64,000 bases of DNA from Tribonema minus (taxonomy: Eukaryota > Sar > Xanthophyceae > Tribonematales > Tribonemataceae), in contig JAFCMP010000064.1 in the NCBI GenBank assembly GCA_017506865.1, positions 1 through 64,000 on the forward strand, given 5' to 3'. Made by a program: the position numbers and the translations under genes. Each line of letters begins with the position of its first letter. Position 1 is the first letter of the stretch. Below the pieces are notes generated by a model. That model was not told the origin of the DNA, made no database searches, and saw only the letters and a program-made list of their open reading frames with translations. Below, piece after piece: positions 41,985-52,300 of the stretch.

Positions 41985-43252
41985 CGTCAGCCCCCCAATG
42001 GTTCCAGCCTCCATAATCACCGCAGAACATGCCCCTCCATGTCAACTTTAGCTGCAGATATCCCGGTCGCCTAGCGCCTAACGACTAGGTGCGCCAGCCA
42101 AGGCCTTGACTTATTGCCAAATGTGATTTCAGTGCAACAGAACTCATAGGAGATTGTGATGTGAAGCCTTTTTGTTTGCTTTCAAAAACAAAACAGTGGC
42201 GCCTAGGCGCTAGGCGTAGGCGCAGGCACTTTTGTACATACCATCAGTCAGCCCCTCGGCCCCCTGAGTGTTTCCAGCCTCCATATCTACAGCGAAACAC
42301 GCGCCTCTATCTCACCTTTAGCTGCAGTCACCTGGTCCGTTCGCCTGCGCCTAATGTCCAGGTGCGCCAGGCAAGGCCTTGACTTACTGCCACATTTATT
42401 TTCAAACAGAACTCAGGAATTCCTGACCTGTAGCCTTCTGGTTTGCTCTAATTTACACACACAGGTCAGCCTAGATGGCAGCGGCAGCGCCTAGGCGCTA
42501 GGCGCTAGGCGTAGGCGCAGGCATTCTTTTGGATTACGTACCATCAGTCAGCCCCTCAGTGGTTTCACCCTCCATACTCCCAACAGAATATGCCCATCCA
42601 TCTCAACTTCAGCCGCAGATCATCTCCATCTAGCTGCAGATATCACCGGTCCCTAGCGCTTAATGACTAGGCGGGCCCGATATGGCCTTGACTTACTGCC
42701 GCATATCTTCAGCCAAATACGGCCTTGACTTACTGCCACATATCTTCAGCCAAATATCTTCAGTGAAAGAGCTCTCATAATAATATCATAGTATTGTGAT
42801 CTGAAGCCTTCTTGTTTGCTCGAGCTCGAAGAAAGAAACAGGTCAGCCTACTTGGCAGCAGTAGCGCCTAGGCGCAGGCGCAGTCAGCCCCTGGGTGGTC
42901 TCAGCCTCCATAATCGCGGCAGACATCGATCAACTTTAGCTGCAGATATGATAATCACCATTCGCCTGCGCCTAACGACTAGGCGCGCCAGGCGAGGCCT
43001 TGACTTACTGCCAAATTTATTTTTCAGTCAAAGAGATCTCATTGGATATCCTGATCTGTAGCCTTCTGGTTTGCTTTGAAAAAGACACAGGTCAGCCTAC
43101 ATGGCAGCGGCGGCGCCTAGGCGCTAGGCGCTAGGCGTAGGCACAGGCATCCTTCTGGTTTACGTGCCATCAGGTAGCCCCTCAGTGGTTTCAGCCTCCA
43201 TACTCCCAGCAGAATATGCCCATCCATCTCAACTTCAGCCGCAGATCATCTC
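41985..43252. repeat. GCGCCTAGGCG-rich satellite, left part
   Basis: Four or five degenerate units of roughly 250-300 bp. Each has CAGTCAGCCCCT, a TTCAGCCTCCATA-like box, AGCTGCAGATAT, a CGCCTAACGACTAGGCG-like palindrome, GGCCTTGACTTACTGCC and a TGGCAGCGG(C/T)(A/G)GCGCCTAGGCG head. The nested GGCGCTAGGCGTAGGCG motifs are themselves short inverted and tandem repeats. Confidence 0.85.
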
Positions 43253-43962
43253 CATCTGTAGTGAGGCAACCCTAGGTGGAGCAGTAGTTGAAGTAGGACT
43301 TGCATTGCGAATGCCTTTTGTGCAGTAATCAGACACGACTTTAACCTTCAACATGGCACAGCTTCTTCTGCTTCTACCTGTTTAGCCACGCTTGCATATC
43401 AGGGTGATATTGCACTTGGGGAGGGCGCTCCGGTCCACCTCCCACGGCACCAGGCAGTGGGCATTTCCGGCTGTTTCAAGTCAAGGTTGAGGCTGAGTCT
43501 CACACACTTTCACCCTCCGTGGTTGGCACACCACCACAATGGCTGATCTCGGCAGGTGCTGACCTGTCCAGTACTATATCGGATAGTGCTCCAACACACA
43601 GCTTTCGCTGTTTCCGTCGGCACCTCTGCTGCACGCAACCTGAGGTGGCTGGGGTTCAAACTTCTGCACCATTAGCTGTGCCGTCTACTGGCGTCCTTAA
43701 GGGGCCACTTACAGCACTCGGTGGATCCAGGGGCTTCAGAACCAGCCACACACGGAGTTCCGGTCAGCAGCAGCAGCTGTAAACGGCGACAGCAGAGTTT
43801 TCGGGATTTCTATAGCTGGGGGCGTGCTCGTCGTAAGGCGCCCTTCGGCTCTCCACTACTTAGCAGCAGCAGCAGCTGCTGCTTCAGCATACTGCCACCT
43901 TCCTGGCAGCACGTGCTCATCTACTATTCAGCAGCACCTTAACACCTTTTACTGGAAGCAAA

Positions 43963-45960
43963 ATGGTGGGGGGGAAACGTGCTGTTGCGAGTCGGGCTGA
44001 AGCGCTTAGCGTGTACACCCGGCTGCTCAAGAAGGGACGTTGGGGCTCAGCCTCGGAATGGTTTTACAGCACCGGAGACAGGGACGTGGGGGAAAAGCTT
44101 GGTGAGGTGCTCAGCGCAATGACCTATTTTGTCTCTGCGGAGGTCAAACTGCAGGAGGAGCGACGCCGGCTCAGCACGTGCCTTGCAGAAGCCACACAGG
44201 GAGTCGCTGAGGAGCAGCAGAGAGTCAGCATCCTGCAAGAGCGGCTACAGCAAAGCAAGAAGGCTGAGGCAGCAGCGCAGCGAGAGCTGGAGCGGCAATG
44301 CGCTGCTGATTCAGCAGCGCTGTTGCAGCTGCGGAGTCGGGTGTCGGAGCTAGAGGAGGATGCTGCGAGAATGGCTAGAGTGCTGGCGTCGGCGCGCGCA
44401 GCCGATGGCAACGCGGGCACCAACAGCTGCGCCAACAACAGCGGCGGCGTATGTGCCGCACGCTCAGCGCCGACGGAGGTGCTTCCAACATCGCAAGCAT
44501 GCAGCAGTGGCGCGCTTGGCAGCAGCGGCACTGCAGTCGTGCTCTCAGCGCCGACAACGGCGGCGCATGCAGCTGTGCCTGCATGCGACATCGGCGGGCA
44601 CAACAGCGGCGGCACCGCAGCTGCGCTTTTGGCCCCGGCGACAGCGGCGCTTTCACCGCTGCGCGCACGCAGTGGCGCGTGTGACAGTGGCGACACTGCG
44701 GCCCCGCTCCCAGCGCGCGGCAGTGGCGGCGGCGACAGTAGCGGCGGCGCGCGCGGCGGCGGCAGCGGCGGCGGCTGCAGCGGCGCACGCGACGGCGGTA
44801 GCGGCGGCGCGCGGGGCGGCAGCGGCGGCGCGCGAGGCGGTGGCAGCGGCGCACGCCATCAAGGCGGCGGCGGCGGCGCACGCCACCAGGGTGGCGGCAC
44901 TGGTGCGGCGAGCTCGGCGACGGCGACGGTGCCGATGCAACAGCGCGCCGGCATCAGCGCTGCGCGGCGCAGCATGCGCGCCGCAGGCAGCAGCTTGGGA
45001 CGGCCGCTCTCGCGGCGGCAGCAGAAGCGGCGGGAGTACTGGTCGGCGCATACGCCTGAGGAGCAGCAGCGCCTCCGCGACTGGCAGGCGCGGCATAAGG
45101 CGCTGCACAGGCGGCATGCGAGCAAGGAGAGGCGTGGCGATGGCGCGCAGCCGCCTGTGCAGCGCCTTATGCCGCGCCTGCCAGTCGCGGAGGCGCTGCC
45201 GCTCCTCAGCCGTATGCGCCGACCAGTACTCCCGCCGCTTCTGCTGCCGCCGCGAGAGCGGCCGTCCCAAGCTGCTGCCTGCGGCGCGCATGCTGCGCCG
45301 CGCAGCGCTGACGCCGCCGCGCGCGCCGCCGCTACTGCCAAGCGCGCCGCCTCGCGCGCCGCCGCTGCCGCCCCGTGCTCCGCCGCTACCGCCGTCGCGT
45401 GCGCCGCTGCAGCCGCCGCCGCTGCCGCCGCCGCGCGCGCGCCGCCGCTACTGTCGCCGCCGCCACTGCCGCGCGCTGGGAGCGGGGCCGCAGTGTCGCC
45501 ACTGTCACACGCGCCACTGCGTGCGCGCAGCGGTGAAAGCGCCGCTGTCGCCGGGGCCAAAAGCGCAGCTGCGGTGCCGCCGCTGTTGTGCCCGCCGATG
45601 TCGCATGCAGGCACAGCTGCATGCACCGCCGTTGTCGGCGCTGAGAGCACGACTGCAGTGCCGCTGCTGCCAAGCGCGCCACTGCTGCATGCTTGCGATG
45701 TTGGAAGCGCCTCCGTCGGCGCTGAGCGTGCGGCACATACGCCGTCGCTGTTGTTGGCGCAGCTGTTGGTGCCCGCGTTGCCATCGGCTGCGCGCGCCGA
45801 CGCCAGCACTGTAGCCATTCTCGCAGCATCCTCCTCCAGCTCCGACACCCGACTCCGCAGCTGCAACAGCGCTGCTGAATCAGCAGCGCATTGCTTCAGC
45901 AGCGCATTGCCGCTCCAGCTCTCGCTGCGCTGCTGCCTCAGCCTTCTTGCTTTGCTGTAG
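43963..45960 (+). CDS. Coiled-coil ORF reading into a palindrome
   Basis: Starts at ATG 43,963 (MVGGKRAVASRAEALSVYTR). Residues ~60-145 are a strong coiled coil (EVKLQEERRRLSTCLAEATQ; ELERQCAADSAALLQLRSRV). Then comes Gly/Ala/Ser low complexity, and a basic helical segment near residues 345-390 (SLGRPLSRRQQKRREYWSAH; RLRDWQARHKALHRR). Beyond about 45,150 the frame simply reads the second palindrome arm and is unlikely to be natural; the real end is unknown. The start lies outside the inverted arms. No family recognised. Coiled coil plus basic helix could suit a DNA- or RNA-binding accessory protein of the element, but this is inference. Confidence 0.45.
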   Translation: MVGGKRAVASRAEALSVYTRLLKKGRWGSASEWFYSTGDRDVGEKLGEVLSAMTYFVSAEVKLQEERRRLSTCLAEATQGVAEEQQRVSILQERLQQSKKAEAAAQRELERQCAADSAALLQLRSRVSELEEDAARMARVLASARAADGNAGTNSCANNSGGVCAARSAPTEVLPTSQACSSGALGSSGTAVVLSAPTTAAHAAVPACDIGGHNSGGTAAALLAPATAALSPLRARSGACDSGDTAAPLPARGSGGGDSSGGARGGGSGGGCSGARDGGSGGARGGSGGARGGGSGARHQGGGGGARHQGGGTGAASSATATVPMQQRAGISAARRSMRAAGSSLGRPLSRRQQKRREYWSAHTPEEQQRLRDWQARHKALHRRHASKERRGDGAQPPVQRLMPRLPVAEALPLLSRMRRPVLPPLLLPPRERPSQAAACGAHAAPRSADAAARAAATAKRAASRAAAAAPCSAATAVACAAAAAAAAAAARAPPLLSPPPLPRAGSGAAVSPLSHAPLRARSGESAAVAGAKSAAAVPPLLCPPMSHAGTAACTAVVGAESTTAVPLLPSAPLLHACDVGSASVGAERAAHTPSLLLAQLLVPALPSAARADASTVAILAASSSSSDTRLRSCNSAAESAAHCFSSALPLQLSLRCCLSLLALL

Positions 45961-46164
45961 CCGCTCTTGCAGGATGCTGACTCTCTGCCGCTCCTCAGCG
46001 ACTCCCTGTGTGGCTTCTGCAAGGCACGTGCTGAGCCGGCGTCGCTCCTCCTGCAGTTTGACCTCCGCAGAGACAAAATAGGTCATTGCGCTGAGCACCT
46101 CACCAAGCTTTTCCCCCACGTCCCTGTCTCCGGTGCTGTAAAACCATTCCGAGGCTGAGCCCCA
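44041..46164. repeat. Large palindrome with arms of about 1.05 kb and a 34-bp spacer
   Basis: Left arm 44,041-45,115, right arm 45,150-46,164. The minus strand of the right arm re-encodes the same coiled coil almost residue for residue. The arms differ by a few substitutions and by a Gly-rich tract of roughly 60 bp missing from the right arm. Near identity implies recent origin, gene conversion or an assembly fold-back. Confidence 0.9.
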
Positions 46165-46215
46165 TTGTCGTACAGGTCGAAATGCGTTGCATTGACCACC
46201 TGGGCGCACACATCT

Positions 46216-47470
46216 AGCTGCAGATATCACCGGTCCCTAGCGCTTAATGACTAGGCGGGCGATATAAGGCCTTGACTTACTGCCAAATATATTCAGCCAA
46301 ATATCTTCAGTGAAAGAGCTCACATAACGATTATCGTGATCTGAAGCCTTGAAGTTCTCGTTTGCTCTCGGCGAAGAAAGAAACAGGTCAGGCTACATGG
46401 CAGCGGTAGCGCCTAGGTACAGGTGCAGTCAGCCCCTGGGTGGTTTCAGCCTTCGTAATCACAGCAGCAATCGCTTAACTTTAGCTGAGGATATCACTGT
46501 TCGCCTGCGCCTAACGACTAGGCGGCCAGAAAAAGGCCTTGACTTACTGCTTTTTTTTTCTTCGGTGAAAAAAAAAGAGATCTCATAGGAGATCGTGATC
46601 AGAAGCCTTCTTGATTGCTCTCATGAAAAAGCAACAGGTCAGCCTACACGGCAGCGGTGGCGCCTAGCCAGTAGGAACATAGGTGTAAGCTTTTTCTTAC
46701 AACATACAATCAGTAACCAGCTCCTCAGTAGTTCCAGCCTCGTAATCATAGCAGAGCACGCCTCTCCATGTCAGTTGCAGCTGCAGATATCACCGCAGTC
46801 GCCTGGCACCTAACGCCTCAAGGTCAGCTAGGCGCGTGTTGTGTGCCCCCTTGCTTCCGATCCAGTATCGAAAAGCCCATGCGTTAGTGTAGCTCCTCTA
46901 CCAGGTGCTCAACACCGCCTAGGCGCTAGGCGTAGGCGTAGGGGCAAAGCGGCGCCGAAAGCAGGCGTGAACTACATACTTCAAGCTGTAGCACCAGCTG
47001 AAGCGCATGCGCCTAGCGTCCAGCGTTTGCTTCTCGCCTCGACTAGCTCGCCAAATATTTTTCGTGAAAGAGATCTCATGATGAGAAATTCAGAATTTCT
47101 CATCATGAGATCTCCATCAGATCACATTCAATGTGATCTGATGAAGCCTTCCTGTATGGTCTAAGAAAACATAGGCAGCACGTCGGCCCACCCGGTTGCG
47201 CTAGGCGCGTCTAAGGCGTAGGAATTTTTTTCTAAGCATGTAGTATAACCAGTCAGCCCTTAGCGGCTTGACAGCAGAACGCGCCTCACCGTCTTACGTC
47301 CAGCAGCAGACATCACCGCAGTCGCCTAGCACCTCACGCCTGACGTCTAACTCGGCACGGTTCGTGTGCTGTTTGCTTCTGAACCGATAACGGTGCTTTG
47401 TCGGCTTTGACGGTGAATACAGCTGCGTGACCAGGTGCTCAACACCGGCGCTAGGCGTAGGCTCAGAATA
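46216..47470. repeat. GCGCCTAGGCG-rich satellite, right part
   Basis: Continues the satellite of 41,985-43,252 after the 2.95-kb insertion, with progressively more diverged units. Includes a short perfect palindrome around 47,083-47,118 (TGATGAGAAATTCAGAATTT...). Confidence 0.8.
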
Positions 47471-47506
47471 TAGTGACAGAGCGGCTCAGAACAATAAATA
47501 ACAAGT

Positions 47507-47875
47507 ATGGAAGAGAGCAGGAAGAGAACTACGTACTACAAGCTGGAGTACGAGCTGAGAGGCCCTAACGCAGATGCTCAGTCGCAACTCATAACAGCCG
47601 CGTGCAGTCTAGATAACACGGATACTGCAGCAGCAGGTGAGGGCAGGTCTGTGGTCATCAGGCTCAAGCAACAGAGAAGCTGCGAGACCCACTGTCGGCT
47701 GATGATACAGGCACTGACCGCTATGGGCGTCACATCAATCCAGTGCACCAGGGCCACTCCAATACCTGCGCCGAAGCCACCTCTCTCTGTTCCAGCAGCG
47801 ACGTCCACAGCAATCGTTCCAGCTGCAGCTCAGGGGCAGGCGACCCTCCTTATGGACGAAGAGATGCAAGAGTAA
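47507..47875 (+). CDS. Unknown ORF, paralogue of the N-terminus of the 38,743-40,350 gene
   Basis: 122 codons from MEESRKRTTYYKLEYELRGP to DEEMQE and a stop. The first ~85 residues share layout and key residues with the N-terminal module of the minus-strand gene at 40,350 (Y-LEY, RSVVIRLKQQRSCETHC). The C-terminus is Pro/Ala-rich. It may be a complete small protein or the first exon of a longer gene; the rest of the paralogue is not visible downstream. Function unknown. Confidence 0.55.
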   Translation: MEESRKRTTYYKLEYELRGPNADAQSQLITAACSLDNTDTAAAGEGRSVVIRLKQQRSCETHCRLMIQALTAMGVTSIQCTRATPIPAPKPPLSVPAATSTAIVPAAAQGQATLLMDEEMQE

Positions 47876-48308
47876 CTCCAGTCCTTCATGGTTTATGGCC
47901 TTGTTGTTACTTGTTTGTACAAAAACTGTGAGGTTGCAGCAGCCTTCAGGACATTTCAGCCAAACTCGGTGCTGTCACATTTGTGTCCCCCCATTACGTC
48001 ATTGCTTGCTGCTGTTGCCATCATGAGCATGAAATTGCCATCACTGGGGGCAAGGTGCAGTAACTGTCATCAGACCTTGCAGCACCAGCAGCCGTCCTTC
48101 AATATTTGCAACAACAGTAGGTTCTTTCGTCTTTGCATCGGCCGGCCCTGGGCAAACCTGGGCCGAGGGCCAGCAGCGCGCTGTGGTGACTCTGCACCAG
48201 GTCACGTTACCTGCCCCAAAACTATATTTGCTAGGAGCAGCATGCACCACTCCCTCTCCTTGCATGTGCTGCGAAATGAACTGTGTACTTCCTGTAGATC
48301 TGCTTGCA

Positions 48309-48700
48309 GGTGCCAATGACAGCAATGGCGCGATCAGGAACGCCCAGGACCTCAGCAGCCTGCTGGGCAAAATTCTGCGTGTGCGCGTTGCGCAGGAGCG
48401 GCTACCACAACTGATGGCTTCCTGTATACAGTACCTGCAGACAACCCCTTTGCGAAGGCGCCACGGCCGGCAGGCCAAGCGGGCCCGCTGCACAGCATCT
48501 ACGCGTACTGCATGCAAAACCTCTGGCGTTACTTGTTTGACAGGTCAGACGACACACTGTGGTGCGCTGACGTCGGGCAGGACAGCATTGAGGGTATCAA
48601 CATGGTCCGAGAAGACGACAATTATGCAAGGCGTGAGACGGTGCACAGTGCGGTCGCTTCTGTTCTTTGGCATGTGACGACTCCAACAATTCGAAAGTGA
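48309..48700 (+). pseudogene. Glucose/sorbosone dehydrogenase (HHIP-like) fragment
   Basis: After a TTGCAG acceptor the frame reads NAQDLSSLLGKILRV, the conserved NAQ-LLGK(I/L)LRI motif of soluble PQQ-type glucose/sorbosone dehydrogenases. A shift near 48,405 then leads to DGFLYTVPADNPFA, SIYAYCMQNLWRYLFDR and LWCADVGQDSIEGINMV. These match the family's Y-IP-DNPF, YA-GLRNPWR-SFD and GDVGQ-EEIN signatures in the right order and spacing. The family has a six-bladed beta-propeller and includes Hedgehog-interacting-protein-like proteins. Only about 125 residues remain, with a frameshift and a stop after VTTPTIRK, just upstream of a MITE. Upstream exons are not recognisable. Confidence 0.7.
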
Positions 48701-48755
48701 TTTCTTGACTATTTTGGTAAGGGCCCCGAGCGAGGCCGGTCATCTTTTGTGCAAA

Positions 48756-49297
48756 CCAGACATTGTCGAATACTTTCCTGACACCGAGTTTGTACTAGAG
48801 TCTGACCGAGCTTTACGCGGAACTCTGTGTTTCAGACGTACCGAGTATACTCGGTGTGAACTTGCTCGGTCTGCACAGGAGGGCATCAAAAACTGCTCGT
48901 GTTGGCTTTACTGACCGAGTCTCAGCACCGAGTTTTCTCCTCCGCAGCAGCAGCAGCAGCAGCGGCGGCTCAGCAGAGCACAGCGCAGACACCGAGTTCC
49001 TGCGCCCTGGAATACAGCATTTGACACTACTGTTACCTCGACATTGTGTTGTGGAGTGACGCCTGCATGCAATACTCGCCATACTCAGCAAAAACTCGCC
49101 TAAACTCGCCTGGAGTCATATGGTCAAACACTCAGTGGTGGAGTAAAAACTCGGACTCAGTTTTTCGGCTGAGCGGATGTACTCGTACTCGTCGGTCTTG
49201 CCACTGCAAGTTTACTCGGTACATACTCGCTGGGTATCGGCAGCTGTCCTCCAAAATCGTACTGGGGGGGTTTGTGTGCAGATTCGACAATGTCTGG
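48756..49297. mobile_element. 542-bp MITE with 16-bp terminal inverted repeats and 6-bp target-site duplication
   Basis: Ends CCAGACATTGTCGAAT (48,756-48,771) and its exact complement (49,282-49,297). Flanked by TGCAAA at 48,750-48,755 and 49,298-49,303. The interior is crowded with ACCGAGT/ACTCGG(T) motifs in both orientations and a GCA repeat at 48,945-48,966. No coding capacity. Transposase superfamily unknown. Confidence 0.85.
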
Positions 49298-49303
49298 TGC
49301 AAA

Positions 49304-52300
49304 CATCGAAAATCTGCAGGTGACGCTGTAACAGTTCAGCAGAGCCGTGTTCGAGCACTGCTGATACCGGGCGCGCTGCGCTGCGGAGCATTGCTGCTCC
49401 GGGTACATGCGCTATGATGCGCTCGGCTCCTATACTAGCGACCTGCTCAGCGCTGCAGTATCTGTTCCTTGTTGGCTGCAGCTCTGCTCGCTATCTGTGC
49501 CTCCGTGCCCCTTGAGCACAGTGCTGAGTGCCATGCCAGGTCCTTGACACTTCTGCGCCCTTGTGCCCCCAGCTGCCCGGTAAGACTGCAGACAAAAGGG
49601 ACGAACACCCGAGACGAGTTCAGCGCGCCGCTGTGGTGGTCAGCCTTTTCCTTCCCGCACCTCCGCTGCATGGCTACCCTTACTTGCCCGCCATGTTGCT
49701 GGCCGCCCGGGCACGCACAGTCGTGTCTGCGACCATGCCCTTGCCTTTGCGCTGGACAAAGTTGCTACAAAGTTGATGGTATGTTGAAACGCACTCACTG
49801 TCATCACACCGCGTCTTGTGACCGCGATGGTGTGCGATGCTGGTGGCACATGACCTACTGCTAGGACCGACATAACGCACACTGACCACTGACACAATAC
49901 CTTTACTTCAAGACATCAGCGCCCATTCCAGCTTATGGCTACTTCAGCGCGCCATTCCGCATTTTACGAGATATTCAATATGAATTGGCCATTCACTTTC
50001 ATGATCGTGCTGGCGGGCCAATGTGTACGAAGCCGATATGGTGGCCTCTCAGGAAGGGATAGACCAGTGTGAAATTGACCAATGTGGCTTCAACTCATTG
50101 AAGAATTCTTTAAGGAGTTGGGAACAGGTTTCCCTAGGTGACTTAACTCCTACATAAGTATGAGTGGAGCACTCAATATTTGACTCAGTTTGCTGCATGT
50201 TTCGAACTGACAGCAACTTGAAGCTGGAGGCACCATATTTTTACATGGAGGGGGCGCGTGGTTGACTGTGAAGTAGGATGATGCTGAGCAGCATAGTGAG
50301 CAACGCTTCATGCAGTGTATGAGTTAATGAGATCAGTCAATGCAATGCACCACTTCATGACAAAGAATGCAGCTGCACACAAAATATTCTGCATGCAAGA
50401 TTGCGCAGACCACTCATGAGTACGCTGTTGCAGGCATTTGCAGCAGGAACCACATAACATTGGCATGTCAAATTGAAACTGGAGCATGATACATCAATGC
50501 TCTGCTGCAGCCAGCACTGGCGAATAAGCAGAAGGCCAAAATCAATGCTATTTTGCTAGAAATCCTGGAGCCACAAAAAAAGGGAAACACCTGCAGCTGC
50601 GGCATCGACACCTACAGATGTTGCGGCAAGAAGATGACAATTTTGGCACAGAAACAGAGCTGACGACAAGTGAAAGTTCGCACATCATCATCGAGAGGCT
50701 GTCTCAGCTCTCTGCTGTTGAGAGTGCCCGTCACTCTGCGCCAGGTGCGTCCTGATTTTGAAGTTGGCTGCTGCGTATCTTTTTTTCCGAGCTCGCTGTT
50801 CCTTGCTTGTGTCAGCATGCTGCGGGCTTGTCGATCCCCTGATGCTACAGTGTCCTGGTTCATTGGTCAGCTGGCAGGCGCTCTCTACCTATTAGTAAGG
50901 TCCGACTGTGCATCTGCAATGCCAACAAACGCCATAGTTACAACGCTCTGCTAAATAAGTACACAAGGCAAGCGACAGCAATGCCCTGTTGGGTGTCGCA
51001 TGCATGTATGCACACACAAGTGCTCAACGCTTGCATGAATCCGTGTTTGATGGGCCGCATACCTCAATGCAGTGCTGGACGGCGCAATGTTGTCGAGGCC
51101 GACATGCATTCTGATCTATTTTTCTCACAAGGTATATCAGTTTAACTTCATAGGCCTTGATTTTGAAATCTGGAATCTGTTGAAGTCATAGAGCCTGTTT
51201 GGTGGCAGACAGCTAACAACCTCATGTGCGTCACGGTTGCTTCCAGCCTGAGAGCGCTCATCATAGGCAGGTCGTGGTTTGGGACTGTGGTTGTGAAGAG
51301 TTAGGGCAGCGTTCAGCTAGGGTTGGGGCGTAGTAATGAGTTAAGGTCAGTGCTTAGCACTGTCTTGCTGCACTTTGCTAAGGTGACGTATGCTCTGCGT
51401 TTTGGAATGTTGCTTAACCCCAACCCACAGTCGTGATGTCTGATTGCTCAGGACCGAGGAGCAGCCAACACCGTAGAGTCATCGACAGCTGGCACTACTG
51501 CTGTCCCACACGATGCCTGTGACCACACTGGCGGCGGTGCATCGCCGCCATCGCTGCTGTGCGCCCTGCCGCTGCCCGGAGCACAGGCGAGCATTGACAT
51601 GAGGTTTGCTCTAGCCCTGACGTTGCCCGCACAAGAATGCTCTCCAAGCAATGCAACTTCTCAGTGCACCACCGCTACTGCTGTGCGCCCCGTTGCTGGT
51701 TGTGCTGCTTGAAGCACAGATCAGCCTGATTTGACGTACGCATGTACACACACTATGGAGCGGGTACTGAGTCACTTGTGTTGACGGCTGCGGCATTTTG
51801 CGTAAGCACGTTGTGGTGCCATACATAATTCACACTGAATGTGTGCCATCCATTACGTTAGTGCATTTCGCAAGCATCATTAAAGTGCGTCCAGTGTGCA
51901 GGTCATCCACTGCCAGCGTCCCTGCTCTGATGGTGATGTCCCTGCTCTGATGGGGACAGCCTGTTGTTGTGCCGTGATTCCTTGCATGACACATGATCTC
52001 AACTGCACCCTTCACATGTGCTCAAGACGTACTTTGACATTTGTGTTAAGTTGAGAGCTGCTTCACCTTTGCGGAGCGAAGCGCGCGGCGCAACAGTTAT
52101 CTCGAGCTGCTTGGAATGAGTGATTGACTAAGCACCTGAGCGCTGCGTCATCTTGGCAGGCGGCGCGAGGCGCAGGCACAGGCTCAACTGCAGCGGTGAC
52201 GCCTGTCATGGAAGGGAGCGCTGATGCATCTCTACAGCTGTGCATGGGAACCGTCGACAGCTACTTTGGGCGGCCGTGTTAGCATTCACCTGCAGCATGG

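Larger units (their letters stand above)
43258..46210. mobile_element. 2.95-kb relative of the tRNA-bearing element, containing a palindrome and an ORF
   Basis: The left ~290 bp (43,258-43,549) and right ~43 bp (46,168-46,210) match the two ends of the 391-bp element. The middle, where the tRNA-like body would be, is replaced by 2.6 kb. Flanked by CATCT at 43,253-43,257 and 46,211-46,215. The satellite unit at about 42,600-42,645 is an exact empty site (...CTCCATCTAGCTGCAGATAT...). The left part keeps the 3' half of the T arm, so the long form and the tRNA-bearing form derive from one another by replacement of the middle. Confidence 0.8.

Noticed and set aside
43258-43549. Second tRNA-like sequence in the long element
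   Set aside because: Only the 3' half of the T arm remains; the rest of the tRNA body is replaced.
44360-45814. 484-codon Arg/Ala/His-rich frame and the long minus-strand frames in the palindrome
   Set aside because: Out-of-frame reading of the coiled-coil ORF or simply the second palindrome arm.
27175-46210. Terminal inverted repeats for the tRNA-bearing element
   Set aside because: The two ends (GTAGTGAGG and TGTGCGCCC) are not complementary; only the 39,410 cluster has symmetrical ends.
49469-49864. Cys-rich 131-codon frame
   Set aside because: No ordered Cys spacing and no support from splice signals or homology; probably chance.
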